Numbered from the stretch's first letter, positions 21,101-30,986 are shown. The stretch is DNA of 64,000 nt from Trichopria drosophilae (GCA_030407085.1 CM059582.1:87906001-87970000); one strand, 5' to 3'. Translations and numbers: made by a program. Notes: a model not told the origin generated them from the sequence alone.

Positions 21101-23383
21101 TTGACAAGAAGGTCTTTTTTATCATTCTTGGCCAAATGCTACGATCCATTGGGATGGTTGTCCCCTTTCATAATTACGGGAAAGGGCATTATGCAACAAT
21201 TGTGGAAACTCACCACGTCTTGGGATTCTTTGTTACCTTCCCCTTTATTGCTCGAATGTGAAGCTTTCTGCAGCGAATTACGCGATCTATCGGTGATTCA
21301 TTTACCTCGTTGGCTTGGTACCTTCGAAGATAGTTATGTTGAAATACATGGCTTTGCCGATGCCTCTCAGAAAGCTTATGCAGCAGTTGCATACCTTCGA
21401 GTGAAACAAGGTCACTCCTTCCAAACTTGCTTGCTAGCCAGCAAAACCAAGGTTGCCCCCTTAAAAGTTCTCACCGTGCCACGCTTAGAACTATGTGCAG
21501 CAGAATTGCTAAGCAGGCTATTGCAATGGATCTCTGAGGCATTGCACTTGACCGATATCTCAATTTACGCTTGGAGTGATTCGACTGTCACTCTGGATTG
21601 GATCAAAAGCTCCCCGTCTCGTTGGAAGGTATTTGTGGCCAATCGAGTATCTTCGACTCAAACAAACTGTCCTCGTGCTCGGTGGCGCTATGTCCCATCC
21701 GAGCAAAACCCCGCTGATTTGGCCTCTCGTGGAGTGAGTGCTGCCGAATTGGCCGAGTCTTCGTTATGGTGGTATGGACCAGAGTGGCTGACTACAGACG
21801 CTTGGCCATCGAATGATCCGCCGGCAGTCGACGAGTCTGTAGAGTACGAAATGAATCGTAGAGCCGTACACACCGTAAATCTGGTAAATTGGGACTTGGA
21901 GTCTAAATTCTCCGATTGGGGCAGACTATTGCGAATAACGTCTCTTGTTCTACGCTTTGTTGCATTGCTTAGAAAACAAAGAAAGGTAGAATTGAGTACT
22001 ACAATTTTCGCGCAAGAAGCCAAACGATATTGGATCAAGTATATCCAAACACGATTGTTTGGTCCCGAGATTGTATTGTTGCGCAAAAGACTTCCCCTTC
22101 CTCGAGCCAGTCCCTTATCAGCGTTGTCTCCTTATTTAGATGATCAGGGAATTATCCGCATGGATGGGAGGTTGAAAAATGCACCTCTGCAATTTAACCA
22201 AAAATTCCCTATTATCCTCGCTCTTGATCCTCTTGTACGCCTTATCGTTCGACACGCTCATCTGCGCACTTTGCATGGCGGAACGGCCTTAACAACTCGC
22301 TTGTTACGTGAAGAGTTCTGGCTTATTCGGTCTAAGGTAGTGGTGCGATCGATGCTTGCTCGATGTGTAATTTGTGCCCGATATCGCGCAACCCTCGGAC
22401 AGCAACAAATGGCTCCATTGCCGGACCCCCGAGTCAGTCTTGTCACTCGACCTTTCCTCAAGGTCGGCATAGACTATGCTGGTCCCTTTGCAGTCCGAGC
22501 CTTTGCTGGCAGAGGATATCATGCCCGAAAGATGTACGTGGCCGTCTTTGTGTGCATGACTGTGCGGGCAGTACATCTTGAGTTGGTACACGATCTTACG
22601 GCGCCAGCCTTTTTAGCTACCTTTCGACGTTTTATTTCACGTCGGGGTACTCCTTTGGAAGTTTATAGTGACAACGGTCCAAATTTGCGAGGCGGTCACA
22701 CTGAACTTGTATCCATGCTTCGTTCTGCGCTACGCGATCCGTTGATCAACGCCGCAATGTCAGCGGAAAACATCGATTGGCGTTTTATACCTCCCCGTTC
22801 GCCACATTTCGGTGGGATCTGGGAGGCCTGTGTCAAATCCTTTAAGTACCACCTGTATCGTGTGGTAGGAGAACATACTCTCACCGTGGCAGAGTTTGAG
22901 ACGTTATTGTGCCAGATCGAGGCGTGTCTAAATTCACGACCTCTCGCTGGAATTTCAAGCGATACCGATGAATTGGCTTATTTAACTCCGGGTCACTTTC
23001 TGATTGGCGCGTCCCTTCTTGCGCTTCCAGAGCCGAGCATGCTGCTTCGAAACGAATCGACCTTGACGCGGTACCAGTTGATCCAGCAAATGCGAGATCG
23101 CTTCTGGAAGGTATGGCGTTTGGATTATCTGAATACCTTACAGAAGCGACCAAAATGGCGAAACGCTAAGTCAAATTTAAAGGTCGGAGATTTGGTGATT
23201 GTTAAGGATGATAATCTTCGTCCTGCGCATTGGCAGCTCGGGCGAATCACTAAATGTTTCTACGGCGATAAAAATCTTGTACGCGTCTGCGAATTGCGAA
23301 CTGCGTCTAATTGTCTGAAACGGTCGATTCATCAGTTATGTCCACTTCCTGTTAATGTACTTGAAGAGGTTCTAAGCGATTAA
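18104..23383 (+). CDS. BEL/Pao Gag-Pol polyprotein
   Basis: 1759 residues, uninterrupted. Gag covers about 1-340, with the DUF1759-like block LPVFDGDFKDWPQFKDLF near 145. CCHC-type knuckles follow (CHLCSQAHVISNC near 350, CYNCLNKGHIPSTC near 385). The aspartic protease motif MIDSGSECSLIS is near 497. RT carries FVDDTFFG near 908. RNase H begins GFADASQKAYAAVAY near 1082. The integrase has an HHCC finger (HAHLRTLHGG...CVIC, 1384-1420), GIDYAGPF near 1455, YSDNGPN near 1520 and a glutamate in WEACVKSFK near 1570. The C-terminus has the BEL-specific HWQLGRI block. Gag, Pol and all catalytic residues lie in one frame, as is normal for BEL. Confidence 0.97.
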   Translation: MGEPSSHASYADKVKRTRSAGLISPPLIVQRQNFLSFTRMCASSRKLTTTSSPSTITTKLQSIGKFFESCRTLHRELVNQEGTDIDDYVNDDEFGEMEELHLDTIDRLTQLQDETAATASTSGTAPSAPPVQSSQRCSLEKISLPVFDGDFKDWPQFKDLFEALVIRENSLSNVQKFYYLKSSLSGTALSLIRNLSITDVNFAEAWKTVCDHYQDVQVMTFSLIVRLLKLKPAMGENVLSLESLISQTRELMISLKNIEQFSADSILVVMTLLRLDPQIRKGWEEHVGKRDSFPQYSELERFLNAKVHALTVANVKPGVSTALDSSSSKVTKSKGGESKVTTHVTTTSGICHLCSQAHVISNCPKLKNLTSSARLECVRSHRLCYNCLNKGHIPSTCKRRSSCTSCKKRHHVLLHEALTQSQPQLPSVTSTPNSEKIISPSSLISDSCTSTAELSPPTLTKYHSGCIASRLKGAALLTTAWVIARTQHGSEMRLRAMIDSGSECSLISERAAQILRVPRSACSASISGIGASSTGIIKHSSRLELFSLAFPDKSVHVEVLILPKLTSYAPRRYVDVQNWKNVCQLTLADPDPCSSQPIDLILGVDCYDDIILRDKLKFPGEPLALHSIFGWLLRGPIDEPSTNSHSNITSLHVSFNENLNQAIERFWKIEEIPNQVHLTEEEKYCEEIFKDSTIRDETGRYIVALPFKTSPPLDIGCSSSIAQAMFKRMERRLGRDPELSASYNKFLDEYRSLGHMCPYVPSAPDEQNYVIPHHPVIKPTSSSTKVRVVFNASAVSNNGKSLNDCMFIGPKLQQDLPSIILRWRQHRFVCSADIQKMFRQIRVRDQDSRYQLIYYSPPEKNEISLYRLLTVTYGTAAAPYLAQRVLVQLATDEKMNHPLASAIVIENTFVDDTFFGASSIEQCRTLRDEIISLFQNGAFTLHKWSSNSPALLEELDPKIVEPSQKIELQEDSYVKVLGIYWDPSHDAFAFRIDATVPKILTRRSFLSFLAKCYDPLGWLSPFIITGKGIMQQLWKLTTSWDSLLPSPLLLECEAFCSELRDLSVIHLPRWLGTFEDSYVEIHGFADASQKAYAAVAYLRVKQGHSFQTCLLASKTKVAPLKVLTVPRLELCAAELLSRLLQWISEALHLTDISIYAWSDSTVTLDWIKSSPSRWKVFVANRVSSTQTNCPRARWRYVPSEQNPADLASRGVSAAELAESSLWWYGPEWLTTDAWPSNDPPAVDESVEYEMNRRAVHTVNLVNWDLESKFSDWGRLLRITSLVLRFVALLRKQRKVELSTTIFAQEAKRYWIKYIQTRLFGPEIVLLRKRLPLPRASPLSALSPYLDDQGIIRMDGRLKNAPLQFNQKFPIILALDPLVRLIVRHAHLRTLHGGTALTTRLLREEFWLIRSKVVVRSMLARCVICARYRATLGQQQMAPLPDPRVSLVTRPFLKVGIDYAGPFAVRAFAGRGYHARKMYVAVFVCMTVRAVHLELVHDLTAPAFLATFRRFISRRGTPLEVYSDNGPNLRGGHTELVSMLRSALRDPLINAAMSAENIDWRFIPPRSPHFGGIWEACVKSFKYHLYRVVGEHTLTVAEFETLLCQIEACLNSRPLAGISSDTDELAYLTPGHFLIGASLLALPEPSMLLRNESTLTRYQLIQQMRDRFWKVWRLDYLNTLQKRPKWRNAKSNLKVGDLVIVKDDNLRPAHWQLGRITKCFYGDKNLVRVCELRTASNCLKRSIHQLCPLPVNVLEEVLSD

Positions 23384-23486
23384 CATATCATAACCTTTCA
23401 ATATTTTGCGACATTTATAATTACTTTGTAAGATTTTTTGCTTCTCCGTTGATTTTGCTTATCCCGTACAAGCAAAGTGGCCGGTG

Positions 23487-23980
23487 TGTTCAAGTCGACG
23501 TTTAAATCACGAGCGCTTTAAAAATGTACATGTGTCGACATCTAGGGATGTCGACGTGATCTAATTCATGCGGATGAACAAATTATTATTTTCTACGACT
23601 AGCGCGGTATTTGCCGGACACGTGAGTTCCGATTGCTCGTCGCGCCACGCATTTTTGGCGAGTCCATTCGATATAGTGAGTCTTCTAGCGTTTGGAATTG
23701 CAACGCATCGTTTTTGCGTCTTCATGCGTGCGAGCGATATTCAAGAAAAATTATTATTTTTCTTATCTCGCGGGCGATGTTCGGTTGTCGAATTTTGTAA
23801 CGCGAATTTAATAAACGGAGTTCAGTGCCAATAGAAAAGGTGTTCCTTTTATTCTCCGAACTTTATGTGTCCATTTTCTTCCCGAGACGCTTCGCGCAGT
23901 GGTCATCTGCGTCGGTAAAGATCCACAGATCCACCAATTTTGTAGTATTACTCTCTCTTTTGTGCTGCTTTGTGCTAACA
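23487..23980 (+). repeat. BEL 3' LTR
   Basis: 494-bp copy of 16965-17458 at an exact offset of 6522. A GTGGCCGG stretch just inside it (about 23477-23486) lies where the polypurine tract is expected. Confidence 0.95.
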
Positions 23981-23985
23981 ATACT

Positions 23986-24531
23986 TTTGAATTGTATATA
24001 GTTGAGTAGTTCTTTTTTGTTGTCAAGATGAGTTTTTAGATCCCTTAATTTTAAATCAAGGTCATCAGAAAAATTTGATGTATCATTATCTTCATATTCT
24101 TGTTGTTGTCGGTAGTCGTTGGTTTCGGTCTCGCTGAGGTCTGTTTCTTCTACCCTGTCGGTGATGGCGTCGGTATGTTTGGATTTGGTGTGCTTTTTTT
24201 TATGTCTCTCCATATCATTTTGCGATTCGCTTGTGCTTAAGTCAGAAAATGTTCTCTTGTTTTCTTTTATTTTATTTCTTGATTGTGTCCATAGTTCCGA
24301 GTAACCTGTGTTGTGCATGTTTTCGTTACTAGCGCATTGTTTTGATTCATTTGAGCGTTTATTTTGTTGTTCATTTGTATGCATTACGGTAGTGTCTGTG
24401 TGAATTAATTCATTGCTTATGTTTGTACAATTCTTGGCTAGGTGACCGTCTTGTTTACAAATAAAGCATCTGAGTGTATCAGTGCAGGAAAATATATGGA
24501 AGTCCATTTCCTGGTAGCGGATTTTGAACAA
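23986..24531 (-). CDS. LINE ORF1 middle segment with CCHC knuckle
   Basis: Gag-like ORF1 sequence. A CCHC motif (CFICKQDGHLAKNC) lies near the start, followed by a highly charged, low-complexity region and a leucine-containing segment. The reading frame is open upstream of 24531 to about 24700. It is cut at 23985 by the BEL 3' LTR, and the frame that runs on into the LTR to 23863 is an artefact. Confidence 0.8.
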
Positions 24532-24688
24532 TTCAGGAATTAACTTTATTTCTTCTGGGTTTACGTATATTTGTCTTCTAAAGCAAGTAATGTGACGATA
24601 TTCTTCTTTTCCTACGGTAGCTCTAAGTGTCGTTATTGCGGAACATCGTTTAACTTTTAACGTGTCAAGAATATTCTCTATGATACAA

Positions 24689-25084
24689 TTAGGAATCCGA
24701 CGGAACGTTCGAAAAAATGACTCTTTTAAGTCTTGATATGAGGGGTCTCAAGACAACTTTTTGTTCCTTGATTATAATGTACTGGTACTTATCTGTTATA
24801 TCTGCGACTAGGGTTTTGTTCACTAAGAATATACATATTCTGATGTTTGACACTCTTGAGGCACTTATGATATTCTTTGGATGCACTAAATCACCAATTG
24901 CACATACGTAGTCTGTCGTTGTGAGGTTGTCCACGCAGTCCATGATTAGCCCTTGATCACGTTTTGGAGAAGCATTGATTTGGGTAACTGTAGCAAACCT
25001 GGATAGGAATTCACTGGATATTTCAAATGTTGGGATGTTTTGGGGATTGGGTTGACTAGTGGCATCTTCCATTGTTTCTTTCAC
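24689..25084 (-). CDS. LINE ORF1 N-terminal segment
   Basis: 131 residues beginning MKETMEDATSQPNPQNIPTF, with a small RNA-binding-like fold possible near residues 60-125 (inference). It ends by a frame change near an A6 run at 24712-24717; the next phase is open from there into the segment at 23986-24531. One base added or lost in this short region explains the break. Confidence 0.72.
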   Translation of the reverse strand: MKETMEDATSQPNPQNIPTFEISSEFLSRFATVTQINASPKRDQGLIMDCVDNLTTTDYVCAIGDLVHPKNIISASRVSNIRICIFLVNKTLVADITDKYQYIIIKEQKVVLRPLISRLKRVIFSNVPSDS

Positions 25085-25210
25085 TCCTCTACGATCTAGT
25101 CACCTGCAGGGCCTAGGCCCTGTGGATACCGATTGTTGTCTTACGGATTCACTGAGCGCGCGAAACGTTTGTAAACAAGTGTGGACTCTACGGATTCCCG
25201 TCGAAGACTG
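25085..25210 (-). promoter_or_regulatory. LINE 5' UTR and likely internal promoter
   Basis: The 126-bp leader starts on the minus strand with CAGTC at the target duplication, matching the initiator-like first bases often seen in full-length insect LINEs that use a TATA-less internal pol II promoter. A downstream element is plausible about 25-35 bases in but was not proven. Confidence 0.5.
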
Positions 25211-25590
25211 AAATTAATTATTGTTTAGAGTATTATTTAATCATATTTCATTTTTATTCTTAACTTAAGTTTATGATCTAGTTCTTAACGCTATTCACTA
25301 ATCACTAGGTTCACTTAATGTTCATTACTAATGTTCATTTTAGTTTTGTGCACTAATATCTTTCTTTTAGAAAACGTCTTTGTTCCTTTCTTATCTGTTC
25401 TATTTTTATCGATGGAGAAAAGCCGGCGTTTCATGGCATGACCTATTTACGATTTTCGTTAGGATGTAACACAACGCATTAAATGTTATAAAAAATAGCA
25501 TTTAAATGGCATCGCATTGTCTTGGAATAAAAAACATGCTGTCTCAACTTACACGACATGACTGTCCCAACCTGCACGATAGACGCAATT

Positions 25591-26493
25591 TCGCGAAAGC
25601 CGAAAAATACTTTTCCGCGACACTACGTTTCGATTTAATGTAAAATTTCAAAAAATCCTGACTTGTTGGAGCAATTTCAAAGTCAGATGCGTTCACAGCA
25701 CAGAAATCTACTAGAATCACTCTTACTCATTCTTGAAAACTAGTTCCCCATAGGACTGTGTTAGCAGTGATTATCATAATGGGAATGATTTCAACAGGTA
25801 CTATGCATTAAAACATTCATCAAATATTATCTAAAGCATTAATATGAAGTATATATCGGTGATTGTAATGAAAGTGGCTTTTTTCGTTACAGGAAATTTA
25901 AAAAAATTAAATTTCTTAATTTTAAGTTTTTAAAAATTGTTGTTAATGTATAACATGAGAAAAAGTTATCCCCATGGTACAGCTACATTTTTCTCGTTGT
26001 TGTTCAATAATTTTAACTTTTTTTTATAGATTTCCTTGAGTAAATTTTCAAAAAATCAAACAAAATCACTTCAATATTCAAAGAAACCAACAAATGTTAT
26101 GCACAAATATGAAAATTAACCCAATAATAAATGAATTATCATATTTTTTTTACTTTTCATTCGAAATTTCCTACAATAATATAATATACAAAATTATAAT
26201 GTTTTGTAAGATTTTTCTCCGAAATTTGCGTGCAATTTGAATGGATGTTTTGAAGCAAATGACAAAACATTACATGTTCAATTCTTATCTCATTCGCATG
26301 AAGCAGAATATACTGCACTAAAAAAAAGAATGCCACGGGTTTGACATTTCGAAAAAAGTGGTAATATACAGGTCCAAATAAATATCGTATCAAAATATCC
26401 TTTTCCAGTTAAAAAGTGCATGCCAATACCTAGCAAAAAATACTATATAATAATTTTTTCATTATTCAACACTTACCATATTCAGTGCCATGG
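25591..26493. other. AT-rich stretch, no gene seen
   Basis: No supported gene. A motif at 26336-26353 (ccacgggtttgacattt) recurs with one mismatch at 42149-42165, on the other side of the P-like element. Confidence 0.5.
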
Positions 26494-26501
26494 GTCTGAC
26501 C

Positions 26502-26531
26502 CACTGATATATATGATATGGATAGGGCATA
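26502..26531 (+). repeat. P-element left terminal inverted repeat
   Basis: 30 bp, preceded by GTCTGACC. The pair is at 41739-41768. Confidence 0.88.
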
Positions 26532-26741
26532 AGGCGGAACAAAGTGATACACTTTGAAGCCTTCGTTGGAAGGAAAATAAGGAAAGTGGAGGGGAGACAT
26601 TTTCCGAAGGTACGCGAATGCTTCCGATTGCGTCCGATTATATGTTGTAAAATATCTATGTATATTGTCGCATATTTTCACATAACCCCGAAATCAAAGT
26701 TTATATTTACTAAGTTTTTAGTGTTTTTGAGTTATGCCACA

Positions 26742-26819
26742 ATGCCTACATGTTGTTGTGTTTGTAAGAAGACAGCAACAAATGCGTTTACAGAGCACCG
26801 GACAACGTTACATACATAG
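26742..26819 (+). pseudogene. P-like exon 1: start of THAP domain 1
   Basis: Begins MPTCCCVCKK, giving the first C-x2-C pair of a THAP domain. The donor is GT at 26820. ACAT is repeated at 26810-26813 and 26814-26817. With one copy the exon would join exon 2 in phase and give the usual LHR-LP border. With two copies the frame meets TAG at 26817. Confidence 0.75.
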
Positions 26820-27160
26820 GTAATGTATAAATAATTGAATGTTTTCATAAATATAAGCGTTTGTTTCTTTTTTTTTTATTGTGAATTTCAAAAACCTATT
26901 TTTTTTTTCATTCATTCATCTTGATCATCAGTTCATATCTATTTTTATTTAATGCATGTAAATTTATGAGGCAGAGATACATTCAGTGCCCACTATAGCA
27001 CTGTCAGTTAAAAACGCTATAAGAATGCAAACATTCTTCATAACTCTAATTCATTGTAATTAAATCATACTTTTTGATACTGATTGTGAGTCTATAACAA
27101 GACCCTATAACATTACTCGTTTGATAATGAAATATTTATTAATAATTTTACGTCATTCAG

Positions 27161-27400
27161 GCTCCCTATTAATGAACCCGGCGTATTGCAAAGTTGGCTA
27201 CGGAATATGGACATGGGAGAAAATTTCAAGCCAACGGTAAATATGAGGGTTTGCTCCGATCATTTTACTGCGGACAGTTTCTGTGGATCAGAACAACGGC
27301 GAAAAATAGTTCCTGGATGCATTCCCACGATATTCAAAAGAATAACGTGCATCTGTTGTGACGCCAAAAAGAGATCTTCCAGCAAACGAACATTTCACAA
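27161..27400 (+). pseudogene. P-like exon 2: end of THAP 1 and start of THAP 2
   Basis: The first part holds VCSDHF (C-x2-H) and a closing CIPTIF, the AVPTIF-type signature, completing THAP domain 1. The last 20 residues (from CICCDAKK to TFHK) supply the first cysteine pair of THAP domain 2. The acceptor is at 27159-27160 and the donor GTATGT at 27401. It ends in phase 2, as exon 1 would. Confidence 0.82.
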
Positions 27401-27436
27401 GTATGTAATTAATGTAAATAATAATAATTTACATTA

Positions 27437-27481
27437 GACTTGAGACTAGTGATACTAAGGGTGTATCACTAGTCTCAAGTC
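27437..27481. repeat. Perfect short hairpin in intron 2
   Basis: 19-bp arms (27437-27455, 27463-27481) around a 7-base loop. It could be a minimal MITE or an RNA hairpin. Confidence 0.85.
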
Positions 27482-28134
27482 AATATTATTTGCACCTGTC
27501 TGAAAAAAAGACTGAACAAAAAATAATGTTATTTTCGGTAATTACTGCATTATATTATTTTGATTATTTTGGCAGTAATAATTAGTTTGTATATTGTTAT
27601 ATTTTTTTTGTCAAAAATGTCGAAAAGTGATTTTTGAACGAGCCACCAAATTGTTGTACTGCGCTATATCTCGATGTTTAATATTTTTAGATTTACATGT
27701 ACAAATAATTATTTTTTATCTTCAAGAGGCAAAAGTCCCCGAACTGATCAAATCCATTAAGAATTACAGATTCAACAAAGTTTTGAAAATGGATAATAAA
27801 ATTATTTTGTTCAAAATTTTAAAGTTGCTCCTACAAAATGTGCGGTTTTAAAAAAAATGTTAGCACCATCAAATTTTTGCTCTTCGTATCACCTGAAATG
27901 AGAGAAATAACTTTACATGTGGGTGCAAGTAAAAAAAAAAATTTTTTTTAATGCCAAATATTAAAAGTATCGCGGAATTACTCATATATATATATACAAA
28001 AATGTTTTTATAATATCAGTTTTTAATGGTATAGTTTTTAGTGGCATTTATGTATAGTACGCATAATAACTGTTTTTTGTCTTATATATTACAAAATAAA
28101 AAGGTGTTCCTCTTTACCCCATCTTCCGTATATA

Positions 28135-28895
28135 CAGGGTCATCGAAAAGTATCGGACCCCCCTAATATTTTCAGTTAGAATGCACTTAGGAGAAAATGT
28201 CCAATAGCAAAGTTGTATGGTTTCAAGCGGGAAGTAAGATGATGACCTTGACTTTGACCTTGACCATGTCCTTCAAGGTCATTTCAAGGTCAATCTTATT
28301 TTTTTAAACAGAACCCCCTACATTTTATTGCATATTCTTATAGCTTATCTCGAGAGCTTTCCAAAACACTATAATAACATATTTTTTTATTAAGTACTTT
28401 TTGAGTTATAAAGGTTTGAAGTTAACAATTTGTTAAGTGGTGTGCGAGTCCGACCAGTTAAGGCAAGAGTGGTGTGCGAGTTATGTATTTTCTTTAAACT
28501 AATTAATTGGTCTCATTATTCCGCGCACAAAAGTATACAGGTTATGATTACTGAAAACTAAATAATATTTTACAAGATATTCTACATTTTGTGTCAAAAA
28601 ATTGTTAACTTCAAACCTTTATAACTCAAAAAGTACTTAATAAAAAAATATTTTATTATAGTGCTTTGGAAAGCACTCGAGATAAGCTATAAGAATATGC
28701 AATAAAATGTAGGGGGTTCTATTTAAAAAAATAAGATTGACCTTGAAATGACCTTGAAGGACATGGTCAAGGTCAAAGTCAAGGTCATCATCTTACTCCC
28801 CGCTTGAAACCATACAACTTTGCTATTGGACATTTTCTCCTAAGTGCATTCTAACTGAAGATATTAGGGGAGTCCGATACTTTTCGATGACCCTG
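28135..28895. mobile_element. Palindromic mariner-type MITE (761 bp)
   Basis: The ends read CAGGGTCATCGAAAAGTATC inverted, each bordered by TA (28133-28134, 28896-28897). The arms are about 300 bp long (28135-28440 and 28605-28895) and rich in ACCTTGA/TCAAGGT motifs, around a 160-bp centre. There is no transposase. It sits in intron 2 of the P-like gene. The TA target and end sequence point to Tc1/mariner mobilisation. Confidence 0.88.
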
Positions 28896-28966
28896 TATAT
28901 ATATAGCGTACGCATACCGGTAATAAATGCAAATACAAATGCAAATATTTTTAAATCTTATCAATT

Positions 28967-29770
28967 CAAGTGTATTTTAATATTTTTTAATACATATAAT
29001 GTTAACCGAAAGGAATATACATATATTCATATAAGTGCATTCAAGATACTTACAATCAATAATCATTCACATGTGAATTTTGTAGTAATGACAGTTTCCG
29101 TTGTTGAATTTATGTTTTTAAATATATGTCTTACCTATACAGATGTATTTTAATCTTTTTTAACATGTATAATGTTAAACAAAAGGAATGAATATATATT
29201 CATATAATGAAAAAAACATAAATTGAAACTTCGAAAATAATCATTACAATAAAATTCATATATGGATATGAATAGAGATTGTTTTTGTTTAAGGTGATAT
29301 ATATATTCAAAAAGTTGAAAAAGAACTGTATGGTACATGGATAAGAAGTATACTCAACGAAAGAAATTCTGTTTGTGTAACATTATACATATTAAAAAAG
29401 ATTAATGTACACCTGTATGGGTAAGAAGTACTTACAAAAACATAAATTCAATCATCAAAAACTGTCATTAGAATGAAATCCAAATGCAAATAGATATCGA
29501 GTGTCAGAATCTCGAATGCAATTCTTACTTGTATGTGAATATAAATTCCTTTCGTTTAACATTATATATAAATTAAAAAAGATTAAAATACACCTGCATG
29601 AGTAAGAAATATTTTCAAAATCATAAATGCAACCATCAAAAACTGTCATTAGAACAAAAACTAAATGCGAACAGATATCGAGTGCAAGAGCCTGGAATGC
29701 AGTTCTTACTCATATATGAATATAAATTCCTTTTGTTTAACATTATATATATTAAAAAGATAATGTATAG
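28967..29770. repeat. Inverted and tandem 185-bp repeats
   Basis: Two plus-oriented units (about 29389-29570 and 29575-29757) share attaaaaaagattaa, a cacctg-x-atg-x-gtaagaa block, a catcaaaaactgtcattaga block and an attcctttcgtttaacatta block. An inverted copy runs from about 28967 to 29165, with another inverted partial to about 29220. Together they can fold into a large cruciform. The short frames inside are not genes. Confidence 0.7.
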
Positions 29771-30177
29771 AAAATATTAAAAAAAAATTAATAAGAAATA
29801 TAATGAGGAAAGCTAAAGGCAAGTCGGAAGTGTACCGATATGTATTTGCTCGTGAAATTTAAATTTTCATTTGTTTATTTCGCGATGTTGCTAGATATGT
29901 TTGTCTTAATACATAGTATTTTATACTAATAATCTATATATTTATTTTTTCTTTATATATCTGTATTCAAAGTGAAAAGAATTATTACATTTAATTCTGA
30001 GGTCTTTTACAAGCCAGCACGCATAAATTAAATTAATATATCACTCATCTCGTGGACAGTGAATTCACTGGATGGTCGTTTGAGAAATATCCCATATACA
30101 AAATCATGAAAAAATTTTTACTCTATCCAAATTGTAATAATTTACTCCTATTCCTATATCCTATTACTTCTTCCCAG
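29771..30177. other. P-like intron 2, distal part
   Basis: AT-rich intron sequence with a polypyrimidine stretch before the acceptor at 30176-30177. No other feature seen. Confidence 0.5.
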
Positions 30178-30386
30178 ATTTCCTGAGGATAATGAAATTT
30201 TGCATGAAAAGTGGCTGCATAACATAAAAAAGCATATACCTGACGTTGTCGTAAACAACGAAAGCATGGTGTGCTCTGAACATTTTGAAAAGAAATGTTT
30301 TTATCGTAGTGGAAAGCATGGCATATGGTTGCAACTAGGGATAAGTGCAGTCCCAACTATATTTACAGCAGCTACTATGTCTTCAG
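30178..30386 (+). pseudogene. P-like exon 3: rest of THAP domain 2
   Basis: Joins exon 2 in phase 2 at the FHK-FPED border, then carries WLHNIKKHIP, VCSEHF (C-x2-H) and AVPTIF, the complete second half of a THAP domain. The donor is GT at 30387. The intron falls at the same place in the domain as intron 1 does in THAP 1. Confidence 0.85.
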
Positions 30387-30986
30387 GTACAATATCAAGC
30401 ATATATATATGCCAATTTTATTTACTAATAAGATGTATATGTCTTAAATAAAAATAACTGCGCATGATGAACATATTTACATTTTTTCATTTTTGTAATG
30501 CCGTATATGTTTACAAAATTTTTGTAAATACTGTTGTTTATAATTTTGCTAATATTTTGGTTAGCCATTTTGAATAATGAAATATTAAATTCAGTTTCGT
30601 AATCAGCGATCCAAAACAAATTCCGAGTAACGAGTTTCATCCGATTCGCCTCACTTTTTCAGTTTTGATCTGCCACATTGTATCCGACATTTCGAATTTT
30701 GAACTGATGAGTACGGATTCGTAGTCAATGACAATTAACTCGTAAAATCAAGTTTTAGTCCACCATATTGTGTCCCCCATTTTGAAATGTACAAATTGTC
30801 ATTTATAATCGTTTAATTCTATTAGTAGTTCAATATATGTAAGAACTGGTGTTGCAACCATTCTTGTAAAATCTTCTTGACCGCAATATGTTGAAATATT
30901 TTAACAATTCTTTATTGCATTTATTTTAATATTTTTCAATATAGTGTATTTTAATGTATATATGTTATTTTCTTGATTTAAAGCAG

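Larger units (their letters stand above)
16965..23980 (+). mobile_element. Intact BEL/Pao LTR retrotransposon
   Basis: A 7016-bp element with two 494-bp LTRs that look identical by eye, a 5-bp ATACT target duplication (16960-16964, 23981-23985), a BEL-type primer-binding region after the left LTR, and one uninterrupted 1759-residue Gag-Pol frame. LTR identity together with an intact frame indicates a very recent and possibly still active insertion. It landed inside ORF1 of the minus-strand LINE, which dates it after the LINE. Confidence 0.97.
12934..25210 (-). mobile_element. I-like LINE with RNase H region, interrupted by a BEL element
   Basis: A 12-bp target duplication (AAATTAATTATT at 12922-12933 and 25211-25222) exactly brackets the element. 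The 5' end is at 25210 and an A-rich tail lies at 12934-12960 on the minus strand. Without the nested BEL and its duplicated 5 bp, the LINE is about 5.26 kb. It has an ORF1 with a CCHC knuckle, an ORF2 with endonuclease and RT, then an RNase H-like region and a CCHC-type C-terminal finger. The full-length 5' end and preserved frames imply a recent insertion. The subclade (I versus a relative) is inferred from the domain order. Confidence 0.9.
11805..25590. mobile_element. Probable non-autonomous DNA element split by a LINE
   Basis: The motif GTACAGGTTGGGAC at 11812 and a related TGCAGGTTGGGACA at 11999 on the plus strand are mirrored on the right by GTCCCAACCTGCACG at about 25564 and a weaker TGTCTCAACTTACACG at about 25539. 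Each end therefore carries two copies of one motif in inverted orientation. Removing the LINE and its 12-bp duplication leaves about 1.5 kb between them, with no coding frame. Superfamily, exact termini and target duplication were not resolved. Confidence 0.4.

Noticed and set aside
18104..23383. Envelope gene in the BEL element
   Set aside because: No frame between the Gag-Pol stop at 23383 and the 3' LTR at 23487.
23863..23985. Extension of the LINE ORF1 frame into the BEL 3' LTR
   Set aside because: Fusion created by the insertion; not part of the LINE protein.
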